The notes below the pieces were generated by a model. The model saw only the letters and a program-made list of their open reading frames with translations, was not told the origin of the DNA and did not search any database. Positions 33,334 through 44,900 of a DNA stretch of 64,000 bases are shown here, piece by piece. Made by a program: the position numbers and the translations under genes. Source of the DNA: Phallusia mammillata (Eukaryota > Chordata > Ascidiacea > Phlebobranchia > Ascidiidae); NCBI GenBank assembly GCA_003260075.1, contig QLIY01000001.1, forward strand, positions 248,001 through 312,000, given 5' to 3'. Position 1 is the stretch's first letter. The number at the start of each line of letters is the position of its first letter.

Positions 33334-33985
33334 ATCTACCTGTAGTTGGTTAAGTATACAATAAACTTAAATGATTCACTGTACATTGGACAGGTATGGT
33401 TTGCTAATATCAACCTAAGCAAGTAGCAGAGTAAATCAGTATGTATACAAACCAATAAAAAAGCATTCTGTAATGTATTAACTGTCAAACATTGCATTAG
33501 ATGCATTTTCATGAACCATTTTGCAATCTGTCATTTGCTACTTGCAAATGATTATGTAGAAAGGGGATCTCTGACACATACAGTGACACAAATACCTGGT
33601 CAACCTAACTAGAATAGCTCTTATCCACAAAAAGTTTGCTAAGCCAAAGAAATGTATTTGAGCTAAAACCATGATGCATAAAATTAAAACAACACATGTT
33701 AAGACCTACGTACATTATTAATTGCAAACATTAACACACATCTACACCAAAGTGAATTGACAGAGTATATAAGCTGTGTAATATTATTTCCACCCCCCCC
33801 CCATTAACACACATCTACACCAAAGTGAATTGACAGAGTATATAAGCTGTATAATGTTGTTTTGTTTCCCATACCTGTATAATATCATTGAGAAGTTTTT
33901 CATTCATTGGGGAAAGCTCCAATTTTCCCTTTCCACTGCCGGGAACCGAAGTCCATTGCGCTGCACGGGCCAAAGCAGCTCCCAT
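21505..33985 (-). CDS. ODAD2: Outer dynein arm docking complex subunit 2 (ARMC4), 20 exons
   Basis: ODAD2/ARMC4 anchors outer dynein arms to ciliary doublet microtubules and is needed for motile cilia and sperm flagella. Minus-strand exons: 33875-33985, 33179-33339, 32561-32718, 32217-32305, 31989-32095, 31636-31742, 31117-31253, 30674-30790, 30144-30285, 29685-29841, 28218-28290, 27039-27333, 26000-26209, 25259-25480, 24784-24894, 24333-24487, 23413-23655, 22696-22999, 22057-22278, 21505-21618. All junctions are in phase except exon 10 to 11. Length is about 1,078 codons against 1,044 residues in human. The N-terminus ([20 protein letters not shown]) and C-terminus ([15 protein letters not shown]) both match the family, and armadillo repeats fill the second half. 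Exon 2 contains a 68-C gap. It is divergent from UNC5. Confidence 0.95.
22440..22530. mobile_element. Fragment of a foldback repeat family
   Basis: Contains GGGATCAGCCCTGAAGCGTT then GCAGACCAGCGATCACGGTA, shared with 24000-24185, 28545-29580 and 55250-55340. Confidence 0.6.
23705..23995. mobile_element. Decayed hAT-like element
   Basis: Begins CAGCGGTTCACAACCAG and ends AGGTTGAGAAGCACTG, typical of old hAT elements. Flanking octamers match at only 5 of 8 positions, so it is older than the others. It abuts the foldback element at 24000. Confidence 0.65.
24000..24185. mobile_element. Foldback (inverted-repeat) element with tRNA-like internal box
   Basis: Left arm GTACGCCAGGCCCATTGAAG with GTTATACC pairs with right arm GGTATAACGCC and CAGGCCTGGCATACTG. 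The interior has GGGTTCGAGTCCCACC, like a tRNA B box, so it may derive from a tRNA-related SINE. Relatives are at 22440-22530, 28545-29580 and 55250-55340. Confidence 0.6.
24662..24685 (+). ncRNA. Hammerhead-ribozyme-like core
   Basis: CTGATGA, then a hairpin with GCTT pairing AAGC around AAAA, then GAAA. It is followed by the perfect inverted repeat ATTTGTTT/AAACAAAT, placed where stem III would be. This is the best-formed copy in the window. It lies in an ODAD2 intron. Confidence 0.45.
25040..25087 (-). repeat. tRNA T-arm-like fragment
   Basis: Minus strand reads GTCGTGGGTTCGAATCCCAC, a good T-arm and B box, but no D-arm or acceptor partner is found upstream. Probably a tRNA-derived SINE remnant. 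Confidence 0.35.
25797..26017. repeat. Unmerged haplotype overlap with ribozyme-like element beside ODAD2 exon 13
   Basis: 25797-25902 and 25914-26017 are allelic copies around C at 25903-25912. Each carries GAAAC, hairpin, CTGATAA on the minus strand (25824-25856 and 25937-25969), a one-base change from the hammerhead core. Both are from the same family as 14577-14609. Confidence 0.7.
26112..27016. repeat. Unmerged haplotype overlap (~430 bp) including part of ODAD2 exon 13
   Basis: 26112-26575 and 26587-27016 are two versions of the same DNA around 11 C (26576-26586). The right copy starts inside exon 13, so it looks like a truncated extra exon. It should be collapsed. Confidence 0.85.
28218..30790 (-). 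CDS. ODAD2: ODAD2 charged middle region (exons 8-11), one junction unresolved
   Basis: Exon 8 (30674-30790) encodes a charged helix ending [10 protein letters not shown] with a weak GTTGGT donor. Exon 9 (30144-30285) is Glu/Lys-rich. Exon 10 (29685-29841) contains [19 protein letters not shown] and ends after RRPSYF in phase 2. Exon 11 (28218-28290) opens in phase 1 ([18 protein letters not shown]). The phases disagree, so a short exon of length 3n+2 is missing. A 26-nt candidate just downstream of exon 10 would create TGA at the join. A nested pile of transposons (28545-29580) occupies this intron. Confidence 0.85.
28618..29110. mobile_element. hAT-like element, perfect target duplication
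   Basis: Begins CAGTGGTTCTCAAACTTT and ends GCAGAACCACTG. Flanked by CCATATGG on both sides (28610-28617 and 29111-29118). It contains a 10-C run (28719-28728) and a single N at 29062. A 38-bp piece of its right part (CGACCCTGCAGGTTTACATG onward) recurs at 35409-35446 upstream of UNC5. Confidence 0.85.
29120..29307. mobile_element. Second hAT-like MITE inserted next to the first
   Basis: Begins CAGTGCCGGATTAAGGG and ends GGTTAATCCGGCACTG. Flanked by perfect CATATGGC (29112-29119 and 29308-29315), which overlaps the target duplication of the neighbouring element. Same family as 16106-16366. Confidence 0.88.
30979..31024. repeat. Palindromic hairpin in an ODAD2 intron
   Basis: TTATAACCTGG-A-TCTTGGT pairs with ACCAAGA-CCAGGTTATAA across an 8-base loop. 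It may be a small foldback remnant; no function is evident. Confidence 0.6.
31117..33985 (-). CDS. ODAD2: ODAD2 N-terminal region (exons 1-7)
   Basis: The start ATG is 33983-33985. The product carries the conserved ARMC4 head: QWTSVPGSG, a [19 protein letters not shown] block (exon 2), [18 protein letters not shown] (exons 3-4), [17 protein letters not shown] (exon 5) and [20 protein letters not shown] (exon 7). Exon 2 uses a GTTAGT donor. Its middle is a 68-C stretch (33264-33331), so about 22 codons are unknown, yet the 161-nt exon length keeps frame. Introns contain allele overlaps at 31270-31450, 32897-33166 and 33730-33860. Confidence 0.92.
31270..31450. repeat. Unmerged haplotype overlap
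   Basis: 31270-31358 and 31369-31450 are near-identical around 11 C (31359-31369), inside an ODAD2 intron. Confidence 0.8.
32430..32530 (+). mobile_element. Dispersed element with GCATTTGCCGAAAC motif
   Basis: Contains GATGGCATGAGCATTTGCCG, AAAC and then CTTTTTACATCTATTTGGGC. The same ~100-bp arrangement is at 43467-43560, 46929-47050 and 53985-54070. It carries the hairpin-GAAAC part of the ribozyme-like motif; the CTGATGA block is decayed to TTGATGG. Confidence 0.65.
32897..33166. repeat. Unmerged haplotype overlap
   Basis: 32897-33026 and 33037-33166 are near-identical around 10 C (33027-33036), in ODAD2 intron 2. Confidence 0.8.
33264..33331. other. 68-C run inside ODAD2 exon 2 (sized gap)
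   Basis: Exon sequence is visible on both sides: GTAGATTT from the acceptor side and GAAGAAGGAAAGTTGG after the run on the minus strand. With a 68-base filler the exon is 161 nt, which keeps frame. The run is therefore missing sequence of about the right size, not real poly-glycine coding. Confidence 0.8.
33730..33860. repeat. Unmerged haplotype overlap
   Basis: 33730-33792 and 33803-33860 repeat each other around 10 C (33793-33802), in ODAD2 intron 1. Confidence 0.8.
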
Positions 33986-34604
33986 GCTGGTCTATCTACT
34001 TTATCTACTGAACAAAATTAAAATACTTGCACTTAAAATTGACTCAAACAGCTTCTTACTTCAGGCAACTCGAAAGTTTACCAATCTGGCAATAGCGCCC
34101 TCGCAATAGCGCCATGGCAACCATCATGGTAAGCGACAAACTACCAATAGAAATCATATTTGGAATAGAAAATATAGAAACATTTTCCAAAAAATGAATA
34201 AGCATGTTGTATTTTCAAAGTAATATTTCATTGTTTTATTATAATGATATTAAAACACAGTTTCAATTCTAAAAGCGGGCGTTTCATTTACAATGTTATG
34301 GATTTATAACTTGGACATACTTTGCATTATCTTCGGGTAAGTGTGTTTTCATGGAAGGTTTTGGACTTCGAGCAAACGTCAAAACTTGCTAAATTCCCTT
34401 TACTATCTATAAATTTGACTTCTCCTTCCTTTTTACTAAGTTTTATGTGGTCACAAGCTGCCAGTATAGATCTAAAAAACTAAAATTCCCAATGATTGTT
34501 AAGATTTCATGATACGGTGTGATAATTGTAAAGTGGCGGTTCTTCTTAACCTTGAGAGTTGATAACAAAGACAAAACAAGGTAAATTTGTTTGTAATTAG
34601 ACAT

Positions 34605-34636
<32 letters not shown>

Positions 34637-35961
34637 TTTGTTGCCCAGCTTGTCTATTTTTTGGTTCCTTCTTTATTGTCGATTACTTTGTTCTAAATTT
34701 TTGTGATAAAACTTCATTAATTTGGAAACTTATAGGTAGGTAAACCAACACCTAAGATTCAAGCTTGTTAACATTTAGATAACAAGAAAACAAAGATGCA
34801 AAATACTGTGTTTTGAACACAAAATGCCTTGGAAGGTTTACACTATATGTGGCATTGGTTTGGCAATAAGATCTGTCGAATATTAAAACTAAACTTAACC
34901 ATCAAGTAAATTGAATGGCTCAATTCATTCCAGATAAGGCCAAATCAGTGTGGTTAAACCTGTATTTGTCTGTTGCGATGTGGCGCCAAACAGGCTTTTG
35001 TGCAGATGTAATCTAAGAAGGAGCTATAAAAAGTAAAATCCAAACACAAAAAATGCTGACAGTGGCATTTTACGGATGGTTTGGGTATGCTTTTTGCAGA
35101 TAGGTTAAATCGAAGTGGTTTTATCTTTTTACAGAATTACACAAACTGTTTAAAATGGTGTACGGCGGTCATTTCAATAAGTGGGTGATTGTGACACATT
35201 TCCTTCATTGCATTGTGTGCTATGAATACAAAAAAGAAAAGAAAAACACAAAACAAAACAACTTCTTATGATGGCGGCGATGTCTACATGTTGCAACATT
35301 AGACAATGGAGCGCTATTATCACCTTTGCAACGATCCTCGTTTCCTGCAGCACACCGCTTTGCATTCGAAACCGACAATTAAGATAATGCATACATTGTT
35401 CGTCAACAACGACCCTGCAGGTTTACATGCTGCAACGTCATAAACGCCGCGCACGCCGTAGTGTCAACGACTCGTCGGGAACCCTTTATCAATCGGTGCG
35501 TGCTTGTAGCCACAAAGAAGGGGTTTGCGCTGAATTTGATACGGCGCGTGAATTTGGACACCTAAGCTGAATTGTCGCATTGCAGTGACGGGCAGAAACC
35601 ACGGCACACGACTGAGGAAAACGCGAAGCCACAACTGTTGCGAGTTGCCGATTTTTGTGCGAGTTGAAAAGGGTGGATTCGGTGCAGTTTGTGTCAATAA
35701 GGCATAAATTATTCTGCTGTGTTTGAGCGGTGCGACATCGACTGATAAGACGAGCTCAGATCTTTTGGCAGAGCTGGGTCGCTGCTAGAGTCGAGGCGAC
35801 AGTAGAGCAAACATCTAACTCAAACAAAGACGCATGTTGTGTTGATCAAGCGGCACTGTATCGACGAAGATAATATTTCGTTGCTTTTACGCGAAGAAGC
35901 GCGGCGCCTTCCCTCGCGTGTCAATCAGTAAAGCAGCGAGACAGTAAGGAACGAAGCAACG
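33986..35961. promoter_or_regulatory. Shared divergent intergenic region of ODAD2 and UNC5
   Basis: About 2 kb separates the two start codons, which point away from each other. The left part is AT-rich with a 30-C run (34606-34635, no flanking duplication). The right part (about 35400-35960) is GC/CpG-rich and probably holds the UNC5 promoter and 5' UTR. A hAT fragment is at 35409-35446. I see no exon. Confidence 0.5.
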
Positions 35962-38900
35962 ATGTGGACATCATCGGGTGTGGCACGCGTCCGGCGCGGG
36001 AACCAAGTGTTTGCATTGCGGCCGATTTGCAACGCACGACTCGACCTCTTCATCATTGCTTTGATGCTATTTGTGAGCGTTCACGGAAACAAAGGATTTC
36101 CACAGGAAGACATACGTAAGTGTTTTGCTTATTTGGTTATTTGCTTAACCTGTTTAGAGAAATCGTTTGAATGAAACTAGAACCAAACAGAACACAGAGG
36201 AAATAACGTTTGTGCGCAAAGTTGATGATTTTTGTGCAAACAATTTGAGCTTTGCAGATTTGCTTATCGAAGCTAAGTTGTCAATTAAGTCATTTATCCG
36301 CCAAACGTCTGTAATTTGCATTCTAATTGTAGATTTTGTAGGTGGTGTTTTCAATTGACACTCTTGTTTATAAATCGTAAAGTTGCGCAAAACTATGCTG
36401 TTATGCTTACCAAAATGTTCTATATGCCTGAAACTAGCGTTTGTTGTGGGGCAAGCCTTGTGGTCCAACGAAATGATTGTAGTTTCATTGCAACAGCACG
36501 CCGTAGCAAAACTCAAACGCCGACATTAAAGTAACGACATTTGCACGAACAGAAAACATCGTCACGTTTAGATAAGCGTTTTGTGAAGTTTTTGTCGTAT
36601 CACCCATTGTGTATGTACATGCCCTAATAACAAAGCGGAGTATATATTTGGCAAACACCCTGCGATAAGAAGCACCTTTTCCCAAGCGCACAGGCTAGTG
36701 AAACTAAGGCGGTGTACTTCTGTTCGGGCAAGCTGGCGCCAGTAGGTTGTTTATACCCTAAACTGCCCTGCCGGCTTGCTGAGTCCTCTCCAACTCATAA
36801 CGTTCCACTTTTTTGAACTAATGCGGCACTGGGGTCACCTGTGTTATTACAAGAAATGGTTTCAGTTTTAAACGACACCTGAAAATGAATAGTAAAGTGC
36901 AAAAAGTGACAAAACTCTTGGCTTCATACTCACAAATCCAAATTCAGGAATATTTGCTAATATATATAAGAGATTATTTGTTTTAGTTTGCATTGGGTAA
37001 TGTAGGTTTTGCTTGGTATGTAATAATGTTATTAAAAAACACAAAGGTGTTGAAAGTAAATCTCACTTAGAAGTGGCATAAATAGTGTTTTTTAAATGTA
37101 AAACAAACACCTCGAAACCACAAATCACCCCCTAAAAATCATTGGCTCCTGTTTAAAGAATTCGCAATTTTTACCTCGAACCATAACAAATGTTTTAAAT
37201 CAGTCGGGCCCGTAATCTCACCGGCCGACAGTAATACGATTTTCAGGCTGGTAGCCACAAACAACGATAACAATCTCAGGGTTTCAGTAACAGGGAAAGT
37301 AGCAGGTGGCTGCATTCACTGGAACACAACGCTTTGATTGATTTAGTACCGGCAGAACCTAAATTAGTAAGCCCATCTTATCACTGCGGACCTACTTTTC
37401 CCACTAGTGGGTGTTCTGTTGTGGTTTTGTCGGTAAAAGGGGCCGCTTGCCATAATTTGCCATTTGCGCTGACATTGCCCCACACAAAGTAATGCATCTT
37501 TTCGAACAACTTTGCCCACCCGAGCCGACGCGACATGTGTACGTTTTCGAACACAAATATGGGCGAAGTCGTGGCGCTGCTGGAGTGCAAGAGAGCGTGG
37601 CGGTTTCTGGAATATTTTAAGTGCAAGTTGACCCCAAAGGGTGAAAGATAAAATGTCACCCCCAGTAAAAGTGCAAGTGGGGCAACTGTTCCATTTTAAA
37701 GCCACTTTTTGAGGCGTCGAAGCCCCTTGTGGGTATTTCTAGCGAAGTGGTCTTTGGCGTCAATTCGGCCCCAAGTTCCCTGGTTGGGGCCATGAGAGTG
37801 GGGCGAGGGGTCACTCTGGGTCATCGGGGGCGTACCGACGATGTATGACTGAGGGAGCGCTTTCAACACGTAACAATGCGTTAATTGAGTACAACGAACA
37901 AAAGCGGATTGGATTATAGATTGACGGCTTCAGACTATGGGGAAAATATAAGTAAGTTTTATTCTATGAGATTGAATGCTTTGAAAACCCACATTACGTA
38001 GTGCCCCAGTAACATATGCAAGCTAAATATACAAGTGTATATTATACAAGTATTACGCCAGATATGTTACATTGGCACATTTTGATCTGTTCACAATTTG
38101 TCCGGGTAAAAGCACATTATATAACACAATTACACAATCGCTGCTATGAACACAAAATGAAACAGGATTATGTGTTTTCTTCACACCTGCAAGCAAGTCG
38201 TAAACGAAAATCATATATTAGCCAAGAGCACTCACTTTAGATTTCAACATAGTGGTGAAAATATTCCCTATGCAACCAATCTTTGCGACTAAAAATCGAA
38301 CGGTCACTTAAGCGAGTCGCGACAACCTCCTTATATCGTTCAATTATTACCACTTAATTCGATGTCATCCAGGGATTTTGCAACAAGTGCATCAACACGC
38401 AACTTAAGATGGAGGATATAACAGCTCGAAAACAGAACAATTTCGGTTTAGCGGTGTCGGGTTTTTTGTTCAGTAAACTTAACATTTCCGTTTCGACGAG
38501 TCAACCCAGCAGTTGTCGCGCCAAAATGCATGTGCAGAACCTTAGTTGCTTGTTCGAGTGAGAAACGAGGTAACCTGCGGCTCCCTTAGGTTCACAAGGT
38601 CAGGGTCGAACTAAAACAAAGAGCGCCTTTCCCCTATCACATCACAGTGTTGACGCCAAGTCTCAAATTACCGCAGTCATAAGCCACTGCCCTGAACCTT
38701 TCTTTGCGCGTTTTGTTTTGCAATTTTAGCCTGTTCAGGTGCTCATTAAAATTTGCGGTAATTTTGAAAGTTTCGTTTTTTCTGCGAACCCAGTCGCTTG
38801 TACCGCGCTTGCGAGACAAAAGTTAGATTCTCGGAATTTAAGATACAAATTTTAGTTGCGTTTGTAACAATGTCCACTTACGAACACTGGTTTAGTGGAA

Positions 38901-41900
38901 GCTGTGGTAACGTAACTGGTGGCATAACATAATAAATTAACCAAAATAAGTACCAAAATTAGCGAAGAGCCCAGTTGCAACAAGAAAAACTTTATCTCAG
39001 AAAGATTTTAACTTGCTTCGGCATTGATGAATCGGTTTGGTCGGTCTTTAACCACGCTTCACTGCACCGCTGGGGATTATTGCTACTCTGAAGCTACGTA
39101 TCTATCGCATCAATCGCCTTTAAGCGAACCGGCACAATATAATTGCATTGTCCCCATGGCAACCGTCAGATGCGAGCCGTTTCCTGCGCATGAACACTTA
39201 ACACTGATTATCCCTACTTGAACCACCCCCCCCCCCAATATAATTGCATTGTCCCCATGGCAACCGTCAGATGCGAGCCGTTTTCCTGCGCATGAACACT
39301 TAACACTTTCCCGTTTCCCTCCACAAGCTGTTTACCCGCAAGGGAATTGCACGATTAGCTAATTATCGATTCAACAATGGGATTAATGCCCAGTAATCCA
39401 ACAACATTCTTTGACTATTATTACAGCTTTGTGACGTAACAGTGTCGTGGGTGATTTATTTTCTGTTGCTCCAATGTGAACTTTAATCTGTATTCCTTCA
39501 GTAACAGAACGTGAACTTAAGCGCAGGCAGAACTCGTTTGAAAGTGATAAACAGTAGTAAGTACAAGTGATGTACATGCGCTGTGTTTGTCGCACGAAAC
39601 CGGATGATTTAGAGGGGTAAAATGGGACCTAATTACCAGCCTTTCGACCCCGCTTCGTTACCCCGTTTTGGCCCCATCTGTTACGCTCAGATTATGTTTG
39701 CGTGTCGACTATTTCTTCCCCTGAAAGCCGTCGTCTTATCCGCTCCGGTGTTTCGTTTATCTCGCTGTTTGCACCATCATAAGCGAGACGGAGACAGGGG
39801 TCTTACTCTCCCCCCTCGCAAGTGGGTTAACCCACAGACGCCTCACCCCTGGGGCACTTGTAACGGGGTCCCGGTGGCGCGGCCGGGCTGTTTCGCGTCT
39901 TAGCCTTCCCCTCCGCGCAGCTCATTACCGTTCCTTACCGTCATGCCTTCCTAACATTTCAAGGGTCTTTTTTACAACGCGCTCTTCAGTTCTGATAAGG
40001 ATCAGGCGTTTTTACTCTGACTCTTTTCGTCCATGCGCAAGCCACTAGTGCTTGGGGTAACACGATAAATTGAGCGCTTCCAGCTAAAATAATAATGCAC
40101 GTCTCGCGGCGCCCGTTGTCCACTGTTCCATGCATACAAACTTGACAGGCCATCTGCTCGTATGTTGTTTTTGCATTGTTGCAAGTTTTTAACGACCGCG
40201 CTAAAATAGGCCTTGTCATTCTTTGCAAGTTTGTTTTGAACACGTTATGCTTGGTTTGTAATGTTCCCACAGAATTTTAAAAATCCGGTTTCGGAAACTT
40301 TCTCTAGAAGCAAAACGGATCATTAAGAGCAAACAAGCAAAAATACAAGTTCTTAATAAACAACTACAGTATTTTGTTTAGCATTACACCAGTTGAACGA
40401 CAATTTTTTTAAACTCTTAACATGTTGACAAAACGCTTGTTCGGTATTTTCTAAGTTCATTTTCTCCAGTTTGTCATTTGGGAATCAATGTTTTAAAGCC
40501 TAAGACCGCCCAAGGTGCGATTAAAGTACCGTTGTGAGTGCAAACATGCACAAAAAATTATTGTGTATAGCATTACACCAGTTGAACGACAAATTTGTTA
40601 AATATACAACCTGGATGGACGAATTCGATTGAACCCTCTTCTAAATTAGAAAGTCCGATGGCTTATTTGTTAAAATAACCGATTAGTTTTAAATCGCGTA
40701 TAGATTAAATTACTTATGTTTTTTTGCAAATAACTGTTCTTGATCCAAGCAACCTGTTGCCTTGTCACGCAACTTCATGCTTTCCGCTTTAACCCCGTGC
40801 ACATTGATTTACCTTTATAGATGTGGTTTTGCCGGTGTTACCTAATACTCACCGAGCCCAGCTGCTAATACTGCGCGGCTTTTTGCACCTGCGCGAATCG
40901 GTTACGTGAAAGAAAGCGTTGAACTATAGAACTGTGTAGATTCTCATGTAATTGCTCCGCTAATTTCGCTCGAATTATAACACGCGGTTGCATGGATGCC
41001 AAACCATAATTGCAGAGATTTGCCGGGTTATTTACAACGGCTGAAGATGCCCCTCAGTTAAGATGGATTAGAGGTCGTTATAGTTACGATTTCGTTCAAT
41101 TTACGGAGGATTAAAGTGTTTGTACTTATCTATTCGCTTTGTCTGGTAATCATTATGTAGAAGAAGCGATTCAACTTTATGCATTTAGTCGTTCATCCTT
41201 ATGAATTTATGTAATATGTTTCGCCTTTGCGGCATCATCGGTATCATTTATAAGCAAGCACAAAACTGTAACTGTAAAAATGCACATAAATGCTTAAAAG
41301 CGTTTAGATCTTAAAAGATTTCTTGAACGCAGTCTGACTTTTAGACATAACAATGTTGTCAAATTGTGAATACAAACAAATCTATTTTTAATCCCTAAGA
41401 AAATCTCGTGTTTGACTTTGACTTGTGATTGACAAGTCTCAAATGGGGTTTAGTGCGAGCATAAGCCCCATGTGGGTCACGGCCCCCATTCGTCATTGGG
41501 TTAGACAGGGCGTAGGCCAAGGGGCATTCACTTAACCCCACTAGCCCCAATTTCACCCGGTATCCCTGTGTGAAAGGACCTCTGTTAATTCTATTAACCC
41601 AGAACCTTGAACTCACAAGGGAAATTTGATACTAAGCAAAGTTTTGGGCCAAATGACAGCCGGAGAATTTGTGCGTTAACAACATTCCAAACGATATTAT
41701 GACTGTCTCGTAATGCAGTTATGCTGGCTAGCAATCATGTTTAGCAAACTCAACATGCTTTAGGCAAACTTGTGTTGAAAATTTTAATACCCCTCTTTCT
41801 TTGTCGGAGTACAATAAAACAGAATCAAACGCAAATTTACCATCGTATGTTAGGCTTGGCAAAAATCAAATAGTTTTGTCCACGATAAACGAGATTTACA

Positions 41901-44900
41901 CCAACTAGTATGATACACATGATACTGGTTTTGCCAAAGTGTTAATTATATCGCCTAATTTGGACTTGTATTGTAATCGGTCTGTAAACCATAAATGGCA
42001 AAAACAGTAAACTGTTTGTGTAAGCGTGATGAAATAAATCCGGTCTGATTAATCACACGAAATTGGATCTGTGTTATCTCACACAACTTTAATACTTTCA
42101 CATGGTATTTATAGGATCAGCCATGCACTGTTAGGTTTCATGTTCAGTATCCTACTTAAAATTCACCACGCCATCCGCCCCTGTCATTTTCTACTGAAGC
42201 GATTTATCCTCTAATCCCCATTAATCCACCCTTCTTGCTTGCCCTCCCGTTTTTTGCCGCATTTTATTAGCGATGTGTTTGAGGTGACGATAATGCCGTG
42301 CTAAAGCTCGTGTCCCAGCGACTAATTAGTTTTTAAATCGCGGCAGGTTGGCCTGTTTGGCGCCAAACGCTGCACTCTGCGTCTGCTTTAGTTTGTCATA
42401 ACACAACATCAAGCAATTTCAGTTAATCGTTAATCTTTAGTGGCTTTTCGGCGCAGAAACTCACAGGTTAGGTCGAACGCGTGTCCAAGTAATTTACGAA
42501 CTCGCTGAATTGCTGTTTCTGTCAAATCAAGGTCGATTTTTGGATTTTTGCGTTTGGCCACAAATGTTTGTGGATGGTTGAAACTTCTGCAGGTTTGGTA
42601 TAAAGTGAATGCTTTGCTTATGGTGATTACTTGGCGACAAATCAAGGTTCTTGGTTTATGATCGTGGGCCATATCAGTGTGTACAAAAGTGACAGAAATT
42701 GACTGTGGCGAGTGCAAGTGAGCAATGGATTGTGTTTTTAATGTTTAGTTGTTGAAGCACGTACAAAAAACAAGCTGTTTAAACACTTGTTCGATTACGA
42801 AATTGTCAGTAAGCTATTAGAATTAACAAATAACGTAGTGCTCAAGTTTGTTGCGTTGGCATGAACGCTATGATACGAATTTCCAGCACGACTAGGACGA
42901 AGCATATTTTCCCAGTGAAAACAGGCATAAAACTTTGTCCCCCTGGTATCGTCACTCGGTTTACAGTTGGGAGAAAAGCACCCGACTGCGCCTCATTGCA
43001 AAGTCAACTTCAAACACGATGTTAGGCTTTTACTTAAGACGCGAAAGTCAGCAGACAAGTATGAAGGCCCAACTTGAACTATGCCAGACTGTTTGTAATG
43101 AGATCGTTAAGTCGACCACAGTGGGGCCGAGGAAAAGCGAACGGTTTGGGTGGTCTTGGCTCGCTCCATGCGTTCCGACTCGGCCTATACGGTCACCCTT
43201 GCTCTATTATTATGTAAAAGTAACCGCCCTCATGTTCGTAAGGTTGCCCTCTGGTTGTGGGAACAATCCTAACTTGCCACTTAACGCTGGGCTTACACAG
43301 GTTCGGATTATGTTTGCATTGAACGAAAAACGGCAACCTTCCCAAATAAGGTTGAGCGAATCGTTTCAGTGTTTTCTAAATCCTGCTAATATGTCCGACT
43401 GGAACAAAACTTACGACAGGAATACTGTCTTAGTTTTTCGCCCCATTGTTTCGCATGTTTCGTACATGGCATGAGCATTTGCCGAAACGTTTGAACAATA
43501 AAGCATGTCGCTTTTTACATCTATTTGGGCCGTTATTTTCACCATTAAACTTATCAACAGATCCGTATATAGTGTTCTTTTCGTACAACATTTAAACAGA
43601 GAACTTACTGAAAGATTTCCAGGGAATATTTTGGACACAAACTGCTTAATAACATTCCAAAATTTGAGGTCAAATTCTAAACTTGTAAAACTGTCAATCC
43701 GTCATCGGAGACAGAGGCGGCTCCAGACTTGACAGTTGAGCGTTGTTATTTACCGCACGACTTTAAACGCTGTTGGTTGTGTAGTAAACTTGCCCGCTTC
43801 TTTAAGCCACGTTGTCAGCCGTCGTAAAAACTTAATGGTTATGTTTGCTTAAGATCGTATAGCAAAGCTTTTTTTTTATCTCTCTGTCTCACGCAACAGC
43901 AGCTCATGTTCACTTAATCGGAAGTTGTTCGGGACTAAAAGTTTGTCAAATAATCATGCGCTACGACTTAGGTGGTTTATCCGCTTGTTGAGTAAGAACA
44001 AAACATTTTAAACAGTGACAAACGTCCCAAGCTTCAAAAAATGTGTAACACTTTCAAGCAATGATCTAACTTGGTCAAAAGCAAAATTGACACGGAGTTT
44101 GTTTGTACTTGTAGTGAATACATTCTTGCCGTCGTTTCCGTAGACGTTTCAACAATCTCTTTTATTGTCAGTGCAAAGATCTACCAATATGTGTGTGTTT
44201 GTCATAAACATTTGGTTGGTGTCACAATTTCGGTGAATTGTGATTTTCCCGGTTTTACGAGCGGTCCGCAAATTTCCTGGACGCAGGAATTCATCGTCGG
44301 CTGATTCAATTTCCGCACTTACAACGTACTTTTACGTGGCCACAGGGCGTACACGGATCACGCTGCGCTCATGCGGAAAAGGTTGCGAGCAATTTTGCTG
44401 AAGGTAATTGTCCGGACACGAGACAGTTGGCTGAGCCGCGAGCCTTTACGGAGCTCTGTGAGATATGTTTGGTAAACAGTCACCAATTTCATCCCACTCT
44501 CCCCGCATTTTGTTCGTAATTAAGGCGCGACGACTGTGCTAGCTTAAAGTCCCCGGAAAAATTACTTACAATTTTTTTGATTACTTGATGCATAAAAACA
44601 CGACCATAATCCACACTGGAATAGACTTTCTGCTTAGTTTTAACATTTAAATTTTGTGAGAAAACTTTAAATATCCGTTTCAGAACAGAACGTTGTGCAA
44701 GCTTTGTCATAGCTGCGTTTGCGCATATTTGACCATTGTTTATGCTGACTTATGCAGCTCTACACAAATGACTGCACATGCTCGCTTGTGAACCCGATTA
44801 TGTAGGGCGGGTTGTTGTAAGGTGTGTCGTGGCTCTAAAATTGCCGAAGCAGCAAGACTTGCTGGGGATGGTGGCGCCAACCCGCTGACCGCGCTACACC

